DNA of 64,000 nt from Ktedonobacterales bacterium (GTDB taxonomy: Bacteria; Chloroflexota; Ktedonobacteria; Ktedonobacterales; DATBGS01). The DNA is taken from NCBI GenBank assembly GCA_036557285.1, contig DATBHW010000076.1:1-64000 (forward strand), read 5' to 3'. Positions 26,366-35,143 of this stretch are shown here, in pieces. The notes under the pieces were generated by a model, which worked only from the letters and a program-made list of their open reading frames with translations, had not been told where the DNA came from and did no database searches. Position 1 is the stretch's first letter. Every line of letters begins with the position of its first letter. The translations under genes were made by a program, and so were the position numbers.

Positions 26366-27535
26366 ATGCACTACAGTCCCATGTACTTCACCGAAGAACA
26401 CGAGATGTTTCGCCAGAGCGTTCGCTCGTTCGTCGAAAAAGAGATCAACCCGCATGTGGATGAGTGGGAGGAAGCGGGCATCTTCCCAGCCCATGACCTT
26501 TTCAAGAAGATGGGCGACCTGGGCTTTCTGGGGCTGAACTATCCCGAAGAGTACGGCGGAGTCAACGCGGATTACTGGTATACCGTCGTCTTTGCGGAGG
26601 AGCTGGCTCGCGCCAACTGCGGCGGCGTGCCGATGGGCATCGTCGTGCATACCGATATGTGTACGCCCGCGCTGGCCCAGCATGGCTCGCATGAACTGAA
26701 AAAGAAGTTTCTGGAGCCAGCCATTCGCGGCGAGATCGTCGGCGCGATTGGCGTCAGCGAACCCGACGCCGGATCGGATGTAGCCTCCATCCGCACCCGC
26801 GCCGAAAAAGACGGCGACGACTATATCATCAACGGCACAAAACTCTATATCACTAACGGCACACAGGCCGATTTCATTTGTCTGCTGACGCGCACCAGCA
26901 ACGAGGGCGGCTATCGCGGTATGTCGCTGATTATCGTGCCTACCAAAACGCCGGGTTTCAGCGTGGGGCGCAAGCTGCGCAAGCTGGGCAATCTCTCCAG
27001 CGACACCGCCGAACTGGTCTTTGATAACGTGCGCGTCCCCCAATGCAACCGGATTGGCCCCGAAGGCCAGGGCTTTATTCTCCAGATGCAGCAGTTCCAG
27101 AAAGAGCGACTGATCGCCAACGTCATGGCCCACAGTTCCGGCGAACGCACTGTGCGTGATACCATCGCCTATACCCAGCAGCGCAAAGCCTTTGGTCGCC
27201 CGCTGATTGAAAACCAGTGGATTCACTTCAAGCTGGTCGAACTACTCACCGAGCTTGAGGCGCTGCGCCAACTGAATTATCATTCTGCGCGCATGCTGAT
27301 GGCCGGGCAGGATGTGACCCGCGAAGTTTCGATGGGCAAGCTCAAAGCCGGACGCCTTGGACGGGAAATCAACGACACCTGCCTGCAATTTTACGGCGGC
27401 ATGGGCTATATGGAAGAGACGCCCATCTCGCGGCGTTTCCGCGATGGTCGGCTGCTCTCCATCGGCGGCGGAGCCGATGAGATCATGATTGGCATCATCG
27501 CCAAAATCGAAGGCATGTTGCCCAAGAAGGCATAA
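26366..27535 (+). CDS. acyl-CoA dehydrogenase, atuD-like
   Basis: The 389-residue FAD enzyme starts at ATG 26366, with AGGAGG 9 bases upstream. N-terminal, middle and C-terminal ACAD domains are present: IGVSEPDAGSDVASI, YITNGTQADFICLL, and LQFYGGMGYMEETPISR near the C-terminus. It would introduce the alpha-beta double bond needed before carboxylation. In the atu pathway this step is the citronellyl-CoA dehydrogenase; in leucine breakdown it is isovaleryl-CoA dehydrogenase. Sequence alone does not decide. It is followed after 11 bases by the DUF1446 gene. Confidence 0.93.
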   Translation: MHYSPMYFTEEHEMFRQSVRSFVEKEINPHVDEWEEAGIFPAHDLFKKMGDLGFLGLNYPEEYGGVNADYWYTVVFAEELARANCGGVPMGIVVHTDMCTPALAQHGSHELKKKFLEPAIRGEIVGAIGVSEPDAGSDVASIRTRAEKDGDDYIINGTKLYITNGTQADFICLLTRTSNEGGYRGMSLIIVPTKTPGFSVGRKLRKLGNLSSDTAELVFDNVRVPQCNRIGPEGQGFILQMQQFQKERLIANVMAHSSGERTVRDTIAYTQQRKAFGRPLIENQWIHFKLVELLTELEALRQLNYHSARMLMAGQDVTREVSMGKLKAGRLGREINDTCLQFYGGMGYMEETPISRRFRDGRLLSIGGGADEIMIGIIAKIEGMLPKKA

Positions 27536-27546
27536 GGAGCGGGCAG

Positions 27547-28908
27547 ATGCTACGCATCGGTTCAGCGCAGGGCTTCTATGGCGATGATGTCACCAGAGCC
27601 TTGCCCATGATCGAAGGCGGCCACGTGGATGTTGTCTGCTTTGAGGCGCTGGCCGAACTCACCCTGGCGATTCTGCGCAACGATATGCTCAAAAACCCCG
27701 CGCGCGGGTTTACCTGGGATATTCCCATCATCGCTGAGCAGATTCTGCCCGCTGCCTTCAAGCGCCGCATTCCCCTGATTACGAGCGGCGGCGGCCTCAA
27801 CCCAACCGGCGCTGCCGAGGTCGTGCGCGCCAAAGCGCAGCAGTTGGGGCTGCATGGTCTGAAGATCGCTATTGTCACCGGAGACGATCTCTTACCCCGA
27901 TTATCTGATCTGATCGCTGAGGGCGAACCGCTGGCGAACATCGAGACGGGCGAACCGTTGAAGCTGGATGGCCCGCCCATCGTCACGGCCAGCGCCTACC
28001 TGGGCGCGTTTCCCATTGTCGAGGCGCTGCGCCAGGGCGCGGACATCGTGATTACCGGGCGCGTGGCTGACCCCTGCTTGTATCTTGCCCCCATGATTCA
28101 CCGCTACGGCTGGGGCGCTGATGATTGGAATCGGCTGGCGTCGGGCATCGTCGCCGGGCATCTGCTGGAATGCACCGGGCAGGTGGTTGGCGGCAACAGC
28201 CTGGCGTTAGTTGATGAGATCGAAGCAGGCGCGCTCGCGCACCTGGGCTATCCCATCGCCGAAGTCGAAGAAAACGGCGCGTTTGTGCTGACCAAAGTAC
28301 CCAATACCCCTGGCCGCGTCTCTGTCGAGACGGCTAAAGAGCAACTGCTCTACGAGATTCACGACCCGCGCGCCTACATCACCCCCGACGTGATCGCCAA
28401 CTTCACTACACTGGAGCTTTCGCCCGATGGGCCGGACCGCGTGCGCGTGACCGGCGTGACGGGCAGCCCAAGAACCGATTCGCTGAAAGTCAACGTCGGG
28501 CGCTTTGAGGGCTACAGCCGCGAACTGATCTTCACCATAGGCTGGCCCAAAGCGCGCCGCAAAGCAGAGCAACTTGAGGGCATGGTACGCGAAGCCTGGA
28601 AGGGTCTGCTGATTGAGCGATGCTCGTTTGATTACCTCAGTGTCAACAGCCTCTACGGCAGTATCGGTTCGCTGCCCGATGACCCGCTGGAACTGGCTGT
28701 GCGCGTCACGGCGACGGCCCGCGATCCCCAAACATTGAAACAGGCGGTGCGCCGGATGATGGCGCTGGGGCTGAGTGGCCCCGCAGGCATGTCCGTTTCC
28801 GGGCAGACGGTTGGCGCAGAGCCACGCCCGATCCTGGGTCTCTGGCCCGCGCTCATTAGCCGCAACAAAGTGCAGCCAAAAATTGACATGTGCGAGGTCG
28901 AAGCATGA
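27547..28908 (+). CDS. AtuA N-terminal domain protein (DUF1446)
   Basis: The 453-residue protein matches DUF1446/AtuA: RIGSAQGFYGDD at the start, ALPMIEGGHVDVVCFEALAE (quoted to its limit), TSGGGLNPTG, DIVITGRVADPCLYLAPM and HLLECTGQVVGGN. AtuA is needed for growth on acyclic terpenes in Pseudomonas, but its reaction is unknown. AAGGAG precedes the ATG. In Pseudomonas AtuA is one longer protein; here the C-terminal part is a separate gene overlapping by ATGA. Confidence 0.85.
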   Translation: MLRIGSAQGFYGDDVTRALPMIEGGHVDVVCFEALAELTLAILRNDMLKNPARGFTWDIPIIAEQILPAAFKRRIPLITSGGGLNPTGAAEVVRAKAQQLGLHGLKIAIVTGDDLLPRLSDLIAEGEPLANIETGEPLKLDGPPIVTASAYLGAFPIVEALRQGADIVITGRVADPCLYLAPMIHRYGWGADDWNRLASGIVAGHLLECTGQVVGGNSLALVDEIEAGALAHLGYPIAEVEENGAFVLTKVPNTPGRVSVETAKEQLLYEIHDPRAYITPDVIANFTTLELSPDGPDRVRVTGVTGSPRTDSLKVNVGRFEGYSRELIFTIGWPKARRKAEQLEGMVREAWKGLLIERCSFDYLSVNSLYGSIGSLPDDPLELAVRVTATARDPQTLKQAVRRMMALGLSGPAGMSVSGQTVGAEPRPILGLWPALISRNKVQPKIDMCEVEA

Positions 28909-29234
28909 ACAAGCAGCAGCGCCCCGTTCGCCGCCTCTATGATCTGGCCTACGGGCGAGCAGGCGACAAAGGCGATATTTGCAATGTCAGCGTCATCGCG
29001 CGCTCGCCGGAAGCCTACGCCGAGTTGAAAACGAAGCTGACGCCGGAGCGCGTCAAGGCGCACCTGGGATCGCTCGTCAAGGGCAAGGTCGAGCGGTACG
29101 ATCTCGATAACATCGAGGCGTTCAACTTTGTGCTGCACAACGCTCTCGACGGCGGCGGCACTCGCTCGCTGCGCATTGATGCTCTAGGCAAGTCGTTGGC
29201 GGGCGCACTTCTCTATATGGAATGGGAGGAATAA
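28905..29234 (+). CDS. AtuA C-terminal domain as a separate small protein
   Basis: The 109-residue protein starts at ATG 28905, whose ATGA overlaps the stop of the DUF1446 gene, so translation is coupled. GRAGDKGDICNVSVIARSP is the conserved start of the AtuA-like C-terminal domain, which continues with FVLHNALDGGGTRSL. The split suggests a two-subunit AtuA. It is followed by the hydratase gene after 7 bases. Confidence 0.85.
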   Translation: MNKQQRPVRRLYDLAYGRAGDKGDICNVSVIARSPEAYAELKTKLTPERVKAHLGSLVKGKVERYDLDNIEAFNFVLHNALDGGGTRSLRIDALGKSLAGALLYMEWEE

Positions 29235-29241
29235 AACGGTA

Positions 29242-30024
29242 ATGGATTACGAGACAATTCTGATCGCCCTTGATGGACCAGTTACCACCCTCACCCTCAA
29301 TCGTCCAGAGGCGCGCAACGCCATGAGCCATCGGATGGTTGAGGAGATGCTGGATTACTTTCAGCGCATCCGCAACAACCGCGACATCCGAGTGGTTGTC
29401 ATGCGCGCCGCTGGCAAGACGTTCTGCGTTGGGGGCGATGTGCGCGACCTCAGCGCGCCGCGCACCGAGGCCGAGGAAAAAGCCGCCATTGGCAGGCTCG
29501 ATACCCTGCTGCGCGCCATCAATCGCGCGCCACAGGTGGTCATCGAGCGCATTCACGGCGCGGTGATGGGCGGCGGCATTGGCCTGGTCTCTGTCTGCGA
29601 CATTGCCATTGCCAGCGCCACTACTCGCTTTGCCTTGCCAGAGGTGCGCCTGGGGCTGGTCCCGTCGCTCATCTCGCCTTTCGTGGTTCAGCGGCTTGGA
29701 CTCACGCGCGCCCGCCAGTGGATGCTGACCGGCAGCCAGTTCGATGCCAGGGCCGCGCAGGAGGTTGGTCTGATTCACGAAGTCTGCGACGAAGAATCGC
29801 TCGATCAGCGCGTCAGCGCAGCGGTTCATGAAGTCTTGCAGTGTTCGCCCAGGGCGCTGGCCGAATGCAAAAAGCTGCTCTTTGAGGTGCTGGAAACACC
29901 CGACACGCTGGCCTATCGCGTTGACCTGCTCAACCGCCTGCGCCACAGCGACGACGGACAGGAAGGGATGCGGGCGTTTTTAGAGAAGCGCCCGGCAAAG
30001 TGGGTTCCGCAGAACGAGGCGTAG
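29242..30024 (+). CDS. enoyl-CoA hydratase/crotonase, atuE/liuC-like
   Basis: The 260-residue crotonase has oxyanion-hole segments AAGKTFCVGGDV and GAVMGGGIGLVSVCD, and the acid FALPEVRLGLVPS. The Glu that corresponds to position 144 of rat crotonase is Gly here (GGGIGL), while the second Glu is kept. This arrangement is seen in several glutaconyl-CoA hydratase-like branches. It would hydrate the carboxylated enoyl-CoA product. It lies between the split AtuA and the biotin carboxylase subunit. Confidence 0.9.
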   Translation: MDYETILIALDGPVTTLTLNRPEARNAMSHRMVEEMLDYFQRIRNNRDIRVVVMRAAGKTFCVGGDVRDLSAPRTEAEEKAAIGRLDTLLRAINRAPQVVIERIHGAVMGGGIGLVSVCDIAIASATTRFALPEVRLGLVPSLISPFVVQRLGLTRARQWMLTGSQFDARAAQEVGLIHEVCDEESLDQRVSAAVHEVLQCSPRALAECKKLLFEVLETPDTLAYRVDLLNRLRHSDDGQEGMRAFLEKRPAKWVPQNEA

Positions 30025-30062
30025 AGTGATCGAGGCTGAGTAGCCGCCAACAAGGATTAGAT

Positions 30063-32045
30063 ATGCGTATCATTCGCAAAATCCTCATTGCTAATCGCGG
30101 CGAAATTGCCTGCCGCATCATGCGTACCTGCCGCAGCATGGGCATCGCCAGCGTCGCCGTCTTCTCAACGGTTGACGCGCAGGCGCGGCATGTCCGCGAA
30201 GCCGACGAGGCTATCCATATCGGCGATAATCCGGCTACCGCCTCGTACCTCAACATCCCGGCGCTGATCGTAGCAGCGCGGCGCAGCGGCGCGGATGCCA
30301 TCCATCCCGGCTATGGCTTCCTGGCCGAAAACGCCGACTTTGCCACCGCATGTCTTGAGGCCGGGCTGATCTTCATCGGCCCCAAGCCGGAAGCCATCCG
30401 GCGCATGGGCAGCAAGCGCGAGGCCAAACTGCTCATGCAGGCGGCAGGTGTGCCGACGATCCCTGGCTATCAAGGTGAAGATCAGAGCGACGATACGCTG
30501 ATTGAAGCCGCCCACAAGATCGGCTATCCGCTGATGGTCAAGGCGGCGGCTGGCGGCGGCGGCAAAGGTATGCGCGTCGTCACGGAATCCGATGCCCTGC
30601 CCGATGCGCTGGCTGCTGCGCGGCGCGAATCGCTCAGCGCCTTTGGAGACGATACCCTGATTCTGGAGCGTGTCATCGCGCCCGCGCGCCACGTAGAGTT
30701 TCAGATTTTCGGCGATCAACACGGCCAGATCATCCACCTGGGCGAGCGTGAATGCAGCATTCAGCGCCGCCACCAGAAGATCATCGAAGAGACGCCCTCC
30801 ACCGCGCTCACCTCGGAACTGCGACAGCGTATGGGCGAAGCGGCTGTCACCGTTGGCCGCCAGATTGACTATGTGAACGCTGGGACCGTCGAGTTCATCC
30901 TCGACGAAACAGGCGGCTTCTATTTCCTCGAAGTGAATACGCGCCTTCAGGTCGAGCATCCCGTCACTGAATGTGTCACCGGACTTGATCTGGTGCGCTG
31001 GCAGATTGAGGTTGCCGAAGGCCGCCCGCTGCCGCTGAGCCAGAACGAAGTACGCTTTCACGGCCACGCCATTGAATGCCGCGTCTACGCCGAAGACCCG
31101 ACCAATAGCTTCTTGCCCGCTGTCGGCGATATTCTGCTCTGGCGCGAGCCGACGGGCGACGGCGTGCGCGTGGACGCGGGCATCCTTTCCGGGGGCGCAG
31201 GCGCGGTCTCCGTCTACTACGACCCGCTGCTGGCAAAGATCATCACCTCTGGCGCTGACCGCGCCGAAGCTCTGCGCCGCATGGACCGGGCGCTCAGCCA
31301 GACCGCTCTGATGGGCGTGCGCAATAATATCGCTTTCCTGCGCCGCGTCCTTCTCCATCCAGAACATGTCGCGGGCCGCCTGAGTACCAGCTTCATCGAG
31401 CAGCATCTCTCAACCGCGCCAGCCCAGGCTGCTGCGCCCGCGCCAGCAATCCTGGCGGTGGCTCTGGCGCGCGAGTTGGCAAGCCGCGCCCCTGGCTACT
31501 GGCGCAATAACCCCAACGCCCCCATCCGCTCGCGCTTTCGCGTCGAGAGCAGCGAAGAAGTCGAAGCTCGCCTGACCCCTGGCAGCGATGGCACGTCTCA
31601 ATGTGTTCTCCAGCAGGCTGAAGGCGAGACGAACTGCCGCATCGCGCTGGTAGAATATCACCCTCCAGATGTGCGCTTCTCGCTTGATGGCCGCGTCCTT
31701 AGCGCCATCGTAGTTGAAGCGCCGCAGCATCGCTATTGGGTCCAGGTTGACGGGACCACTTGCATGCTCACCTGGCTCTCACCGCTGCCGGAGCCGGACG
31801 AGCGCCGCGAAGGTCAGGGATCGCTGCGCGCGCCGATGCCGGGCAATGTGCGCGCTGTCCTGGTAGTCGCCGGCCAGCAGGTGCGCAAAGGCGAGACGCT
31901 GATGCTGCTGGAAGCGATGAAAATGGAGCATAGCATCCGAGCGCCCTATGATGGCGTGGTCACATTCGTTGCTCATCAGACCGGCGCGATGGTGCAGGCG
32001 GATGCTGTTCTGCTGGAGATCGCGCCAGCCGATGAAACCGCTTGA
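30063..32045 (+). CDS. biotin-dependent acyl-CoA carboxylase alpha subunit (biotin carboxylase plus biotin carrier), atuF/liuD-like
   Basis: The 660-residue protein has an N-terminal biotin carboxylase (KILIANRGEIACRIMRTC, ATP-grasp loop KAAAGGGGKGMRVV, FYFLEVNTRLQVEHPVTE), a middle linker domain, and a C-terminal biotinyl domain with EAMKMEH (biotin on K620). It works with the beta subunit at 24706. The order of genes in this operon parallels atuA-F of Pseudomonas. The operon appears to end here, 300 bases before the next gene. Confidence 0.94.
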   Translation: MRIIRKILIANRGEIACRIMRTCRSMGIASVAVFSTVDAQARHVREADEAIHIGDNPATASYLNIPALIVAARRSGADAIHPGYGFLAENADFATACLEAGLIFIGPKPEAIRRMGSKREAKLLMQAAGVPTIPGYQGEDQSDDTLIEAAHKIGYPLMVKAAAGGGGKGMRVVTESDALPDALAAARRESLSAFGDDTLILERVIAPARHVEFQIFGDQHGQIIHLGERECSIQRRHQKIIEETPSTALTSELRQRMGEAAVTVGRQIDYVNAGTVEFILDETGGFYFLEVNTRLQVEHPVTECVTGLDLVRWQIEVAEGRPLPLSQNEVRFHGHAIECRVYAEDPTNSFLPAVGDILLWREPTGDGVRVDAGILSGGAGAVSVYYDPLLAKIITSGADRAEALRRMDRALSQTALMGVRNNIAFLRRVLLHPEHVAGRLSTSFIEQHLSTAPAQAAAPAPAILAVALARELASRAPGYWRNNPNAPIRSRFRVESSEEVEARLTPGSDGTSQCVLQQAEGETNCRIALVEYHPPDVRFSLDGRVLSAIVVEAPQHRYWVQVDGTTCMLTWLSPLPEPDERREGQGSLRAPMPGNVRAVLVVAGQQVRKGETLMLLEAMKMEHSIRAPYDGVVTFVAHQTGAMVQADAVLLEIAPADETA

Positions 32046-32124
32046 CGAGAGATTTGCAGCGATCAAGACGTAGATATGGCGTAGATAAAATGAAGTTTGA
32101 CCATTCCATGAGGTTTTCGTCTTA

Positions 32125-32223
32125 GAGCGCCTGACAAAACCTCCGCACGAGCAGGGGCGGGGTTGTAGCGCCGTCCTTCCAGGCGGCAGGGGTGGGGCCA
32201 ATCGTCGGTTGTGTGAGGCGCTC
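32125..32223. mobile_element. 99-bp MITE-like element with 17-bp terminal inverted repeats and TTA duplication
   Basis: GAGCGCCTGACAAAACC (32125-32141) and GGTTGTGTGAGGCGCTC (32207-32223) are inverted repeats matching at 15 of 17 bases. TTA lies on both sides (32122-32124 and 32224-32226). A 3-bp TNA duplication is typical of the IS1031 group of the IS5 family. The interior carries GTTGTAGCGCCGTCCTTCCAGGCGG, quoted as separate pieces GTTGTAGCGCC and CTTCCAGGCGG, which is the core of the other repeat family. The remaining sequence from 32046 to 32350 holds no gene. Confidence 0.65.
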
Positions 32224-32350
32224 TTAGCCCGCGCAGGATGGCTCTGTGGCGCAGCCTCCAGGCGCGGCCTTCAGCCGCCAGCCCACGTCGGCCTGGAAGA
32301 CCCAGATAAAAAGTCACACTTCATTATCCTGAAGAAAGGCTTGCACACCC

Positions 32351-33217
32351 TTGGATAAAGCGTTCTGGCAAGGCGTCCTGGACGCCGACTGCGCTGTACC
32401 ACCCAACTATACCCCTACGGACCTGACCCGCGAACTGCTCTCCTACCTCGGTTCTACCGATCATCAACTGCGCGATGTGTTTGGCTATCCCATCCTGGCA
32501 GCCTGGATAAGCCAAAAGCTCTACACAGCCGATGAATTGCGCGCGATGACCACACAGCTTATCGGGAACCTGAAGATTGGCCTGGGTGAGAAAAATACGG
32601 ATACCGTTTTTTTGCGCGCGTTTTCGGCGTTGGTGTTGGCAGAGATTGTCTATCAGCACAACAAAGAGCCTGTACTGGAAGAAGCTGATATACGCGGCTT
32701 TTTGGAGCAAGCCCTGGCTTATTATCCAGCCGAGCAGGACTTGCGCGGATACATCGCTGGCCCAGGTTGGGCACATGCTGTCGCTCACGGCGCTGATCTG
32801 CTCTGGGTGCTGGCCGAGAACAGCTACCTGGGCGCCCCGGACCTGGAGCGCATCATGGAGGCGCTGGCAACGAAGATCGCCCCGCCAGTTGAGCACGTCT
32901 ATCTTTATAATGAAGAGCAGCGCATTACACGAGCGGCGCTGGGCGCGTTGAAGCGCGATTTGCTCTCGCTGCCTTTTCTAAGCGCCTGGCTAGATCGCCT
33001 GACCTCCTATGAAGGTCAAAAGATCACATTTGATGGACTGATCACCGGCGAACCACCCCTCATCCCCTCTGAGATTGGCATGCGCGTCCTGCACAATACC
33101 AGGCAATTTTTATCGGCGATCTACGTTCACTTGACCGCCGATGAGCAGAAACCTGCTGTCGCGGCTGACTTTGCGCCGCTCGTGCTGGCGGCCCTTCACC
33201 CGATGAATAGCTGGTGA
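32351..33217 (+). CDS. DUF2785 family protein
   Basis: The 288-residue protein from TTG 32351 has an AAAGG site somewhat distant. Conserved DUF2785 features are LGSTDHQLRDVFGYPILAAW, LRAFSALVLAEIVY, and GWAHAVAHGADLLWVLAEN. It is predicted to be all-helical and cytoplasmic. No function has been established for the family. It stands alone between the carboxylase operon and the kinase gene. Confidence 0.75.
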   Translation: MDKAFWQGVLDADCAVPPNYTPTDLTRELLSYLGSTDHQLRDVFGYPILAAWISQKLYTADELRAMTTQLIGNLKIGLGEKNTDTVFLRAFSALVLAEIVYQHNKEPVLEEADIRGFLEQALAYYPAEQDLRGYIAGPGWAHAVAHGADLLWVLAENSYLGAPDLERIMEALATKIAPPVEHVYLYNEEQRITRAALGALKRDLLSLPFLSAWLDRLTSYEGQKITFDGLITGEPPLIPSEIGMRVLHNTRQFLSAIYVHLTADEQKPAVAADFAPLVLAALHPMNSW

Positions 33218-33238
33218 TCAAGACCGCCCGAAACTGGC

Positions 33239-33267
33239 TTGACAGTTGGGTACAATCTCTCTATAAT
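33239..33267 (+). promoter_or_regulatory. consensus sigma-70 promoter for the Ser/Thr kinase gene
   Basis: TTGACA (33239-33244) and TATAAT (33262-33267) are separated by exactly 17 bases. The start codon at 33299 lies 32 bases beyond the -10 box. This is the best promoter match in the window and implies strong, house-keeping expression. Confidence 0.85.
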
Positions 33268-33298
33268 CGGCCACTGGATAAGCCAGTGGAGGTCGGAT

Positions 33299-34993
33299 AT
33301 GACCGATTATAGAGGGCTGCGCTTTGGCAATTATCAACTTATTGACGTGTTGGGAAAAGGCGGATACGCTCACGTCTATCTAGGCGAACAGATCTTTCTC
33401 AAGACACGGGCAGCTATCAAAGTGGTAGACTCTCCGTTGGAAGACCAGAAGATTGAGCAGTTCCGCTTTGAGGCAGGCGCGATTGCCCATCTCGATCACC
33501 CGCATATTGTGCGCCTGATGGACTTCGGCGTCGAAAACACGATCCCCTATCTGGTGATGGACTACGCTCCCAACGGAACGCTGCGGCAGCGCCATCCCCA
33601 GGGCATGCCAATTCCACTGGCGGTTGTCGTCAGGTATGTGCAGCAGGTGGCCGCTGCGCTGGACTACGCGCATCAGCACCGGATCATCCATCGAGATATA
33701 AAGCCGGAGAACCTGTTGCTGAGCCGCAAGAATGAGGTCTTGCTCAGCGATTTTGGCATTGCCGTCGTGGCTCATCGCACGAACTCTATGACCACCCAGG
33801 ACGAGGTAGGCACTATCAGTTATATAGCCCCTGAGCAGTTGCGGAGAAAACCCCGCCCGGCCAGCGATCAGTACGCCCTGGCCGTTGTGGTGTACGAGTG
33901 GTTGACCGGAAACGTGCCGTTCCAGGGGTCGCTTATCGAAGTTGCCATGCAGCACATGGAAGTTCCGCCCCCGCCGCTGCACGAGCCGGGAAGTTCCATT
34001 TCTGCGGAAGTAGAGCGGGTGGTACTGAAGGCGCTGGAGAAACATTGGCAGATGCGCTTTGCCAGCGTGCGCGAGTTTGCTATCGCGCTGCAAGAGGCGC
34101 ACTCCCCGCGCCCCCCCTTTGTGCGCGAGCCTGGAACGCTCCCCAACTTCGCCCCAGGTGTGCGAGAGAACCTGCTGGATAACGCGCCAACCGCCGCGCC
34201 GCCTGGAGCAGCCAGTACGCCAGAAGTCCCCAGGACTCGGCCCGATGAGATTCCAGAGGAAGAGACCTGGAACGAGGAACGGCAGGTAGGGGAGCCGGTG
34301 CCTGGCGATCCCAGGGGCGAGCGTCCAACCAATCCAGCCACGCAATCACCTGGAAGCAGCGTCCCTCTAGATGTCCGGCGTTCCCGGCCACATCGCCTGA
34401 ACCGACGGACGGCGCTGCTGGCATTAGCAGCCCTGCTCATTATCGCCGGGCTTGGACTTGGGAGCCTGCTGCTGGCGAGCGGTTCAACGCCTACTGCCAG
34501 GGGCGTCGGGCCAGGGCTGACGCCCGGCCAGACACAACAGGCGCAGCAAGGGACGACACCCCCACCTGGGGCTTCGGCTGCCCCAACGGGGAACCCTACC
34601 ACCAACCCCGCTACTCCTACAACTCCTGGCACGACACCTAACCCGACCCCTACTGCTGCGGCCAGCCCAACCGCCACAACAACGCCGCCGCAGTTGTTCG
34701 TCAGTCCAGCCAGCCTGACGTTTTCTCTGCACCTGGGTTGCCTGCTCAACCAATCTCAAAAAACTTTGACTATCCAGAACACTGGCGGAGGAGAACTCTC
34801 CTGGCAGGCTTCTATCCAAAACACTAATTATCTGGACATTGACAAGAAGAGTGGCTCTCTCGGCCCTGGAGATTCAACGCAGATCGTTGTGACCGCAAGC
34901 TGTGCCATTCTGATCACCACCACCGATACGATTACCTTTCACTGGAGCGGCACAGACATTAACGTTCCTGTCCGCATCAGCGTCTTATTATAG
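33299..34993 (+). CDS. transmembrane Ser/Thr protein kinase with extracytoplasmic BACON-like domain
   Basis: The 564-residue protein has start ATG 33299 and GGAGG six bases upstream. The Hanks-type kinase domain spans about 11-270: P-loop GKGGYAHVY, K41, catalytic loop HRDIKPENLL (D133) and DFG at 151-153. A Pro/Glu-rich linker leads to one helix (about 370-390, ALLALAALLIIAGLGLGSLLL), then a Pro/Thr/Gly-rich spacer, then a C-terminal beta domain (about 465-564) starting VSPASLTFSLH, with TLTIQNTGGGELSW typical of BACON-type Ig-like domains. The external domain may bind carbohydrate or protein. The ligand is unknown. Confidence 0.9.
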   Translation: MTDYRGLRFGNYQLIDVLGKGGYAHVYLGEQIFLKTRAAIKVVDSPLEDQKIEQFRFEAGAIAHLDHPHIVRLMDFGVENTIPYLVMDYAPNGTLRQRHPQGMPIPLAVVVRYVQQVAAALDYAHQHRIIHRDIKPENLLLSRKNEVLLSDFGIAVVAHRTNSMTTQDEVGTISYIAPEQLRRKPRPASDQYALAVVVYEWLTGNVPFQGSLIEVAMQHMEVPPPPLHEPGSSISAEVERVVLKALEKHWQMRFASVREFAIALQEAHSPRPPFVREPGTLPNFAPGVRENLLDNAPTAAPPGAASTPEVPRTRPDEIPEEETWNEERQVGEPVPGDPRGERPTNPATQSPGSSVPLDVRRSRPHRLNRRTALLALAALLIIAGLGLGSLLLASGSTPTARGVGPGLTPGQTQQAQQGTTPPPGASAAPTGNPTTNPATPTTPGTTPNPTPTAAASPTATTTPPQLFVSPASLTFSLHLGCLLNQSQKTLTIQNTGGGELSWQASIQNTNYLDIDKKSGSLGPGDSTQIVVTASCAILITTTDTITFHWSGTDINVPVRISVLL

Positions 34994-35143
34994 TCAGCAC
35001 GCCGCGCCAGCAAGCTCTTGAGAAGCCTCGCCCCCTGGCGAACCCTTCTTGCGCTCAGCCGATCAGAGGCGTATACTTGCCCCACTCAGGCGTATGAAGA
35101 GCATTGGACCAGAGCATCACGCTTCAGAGGGAGGATTTCTGCA

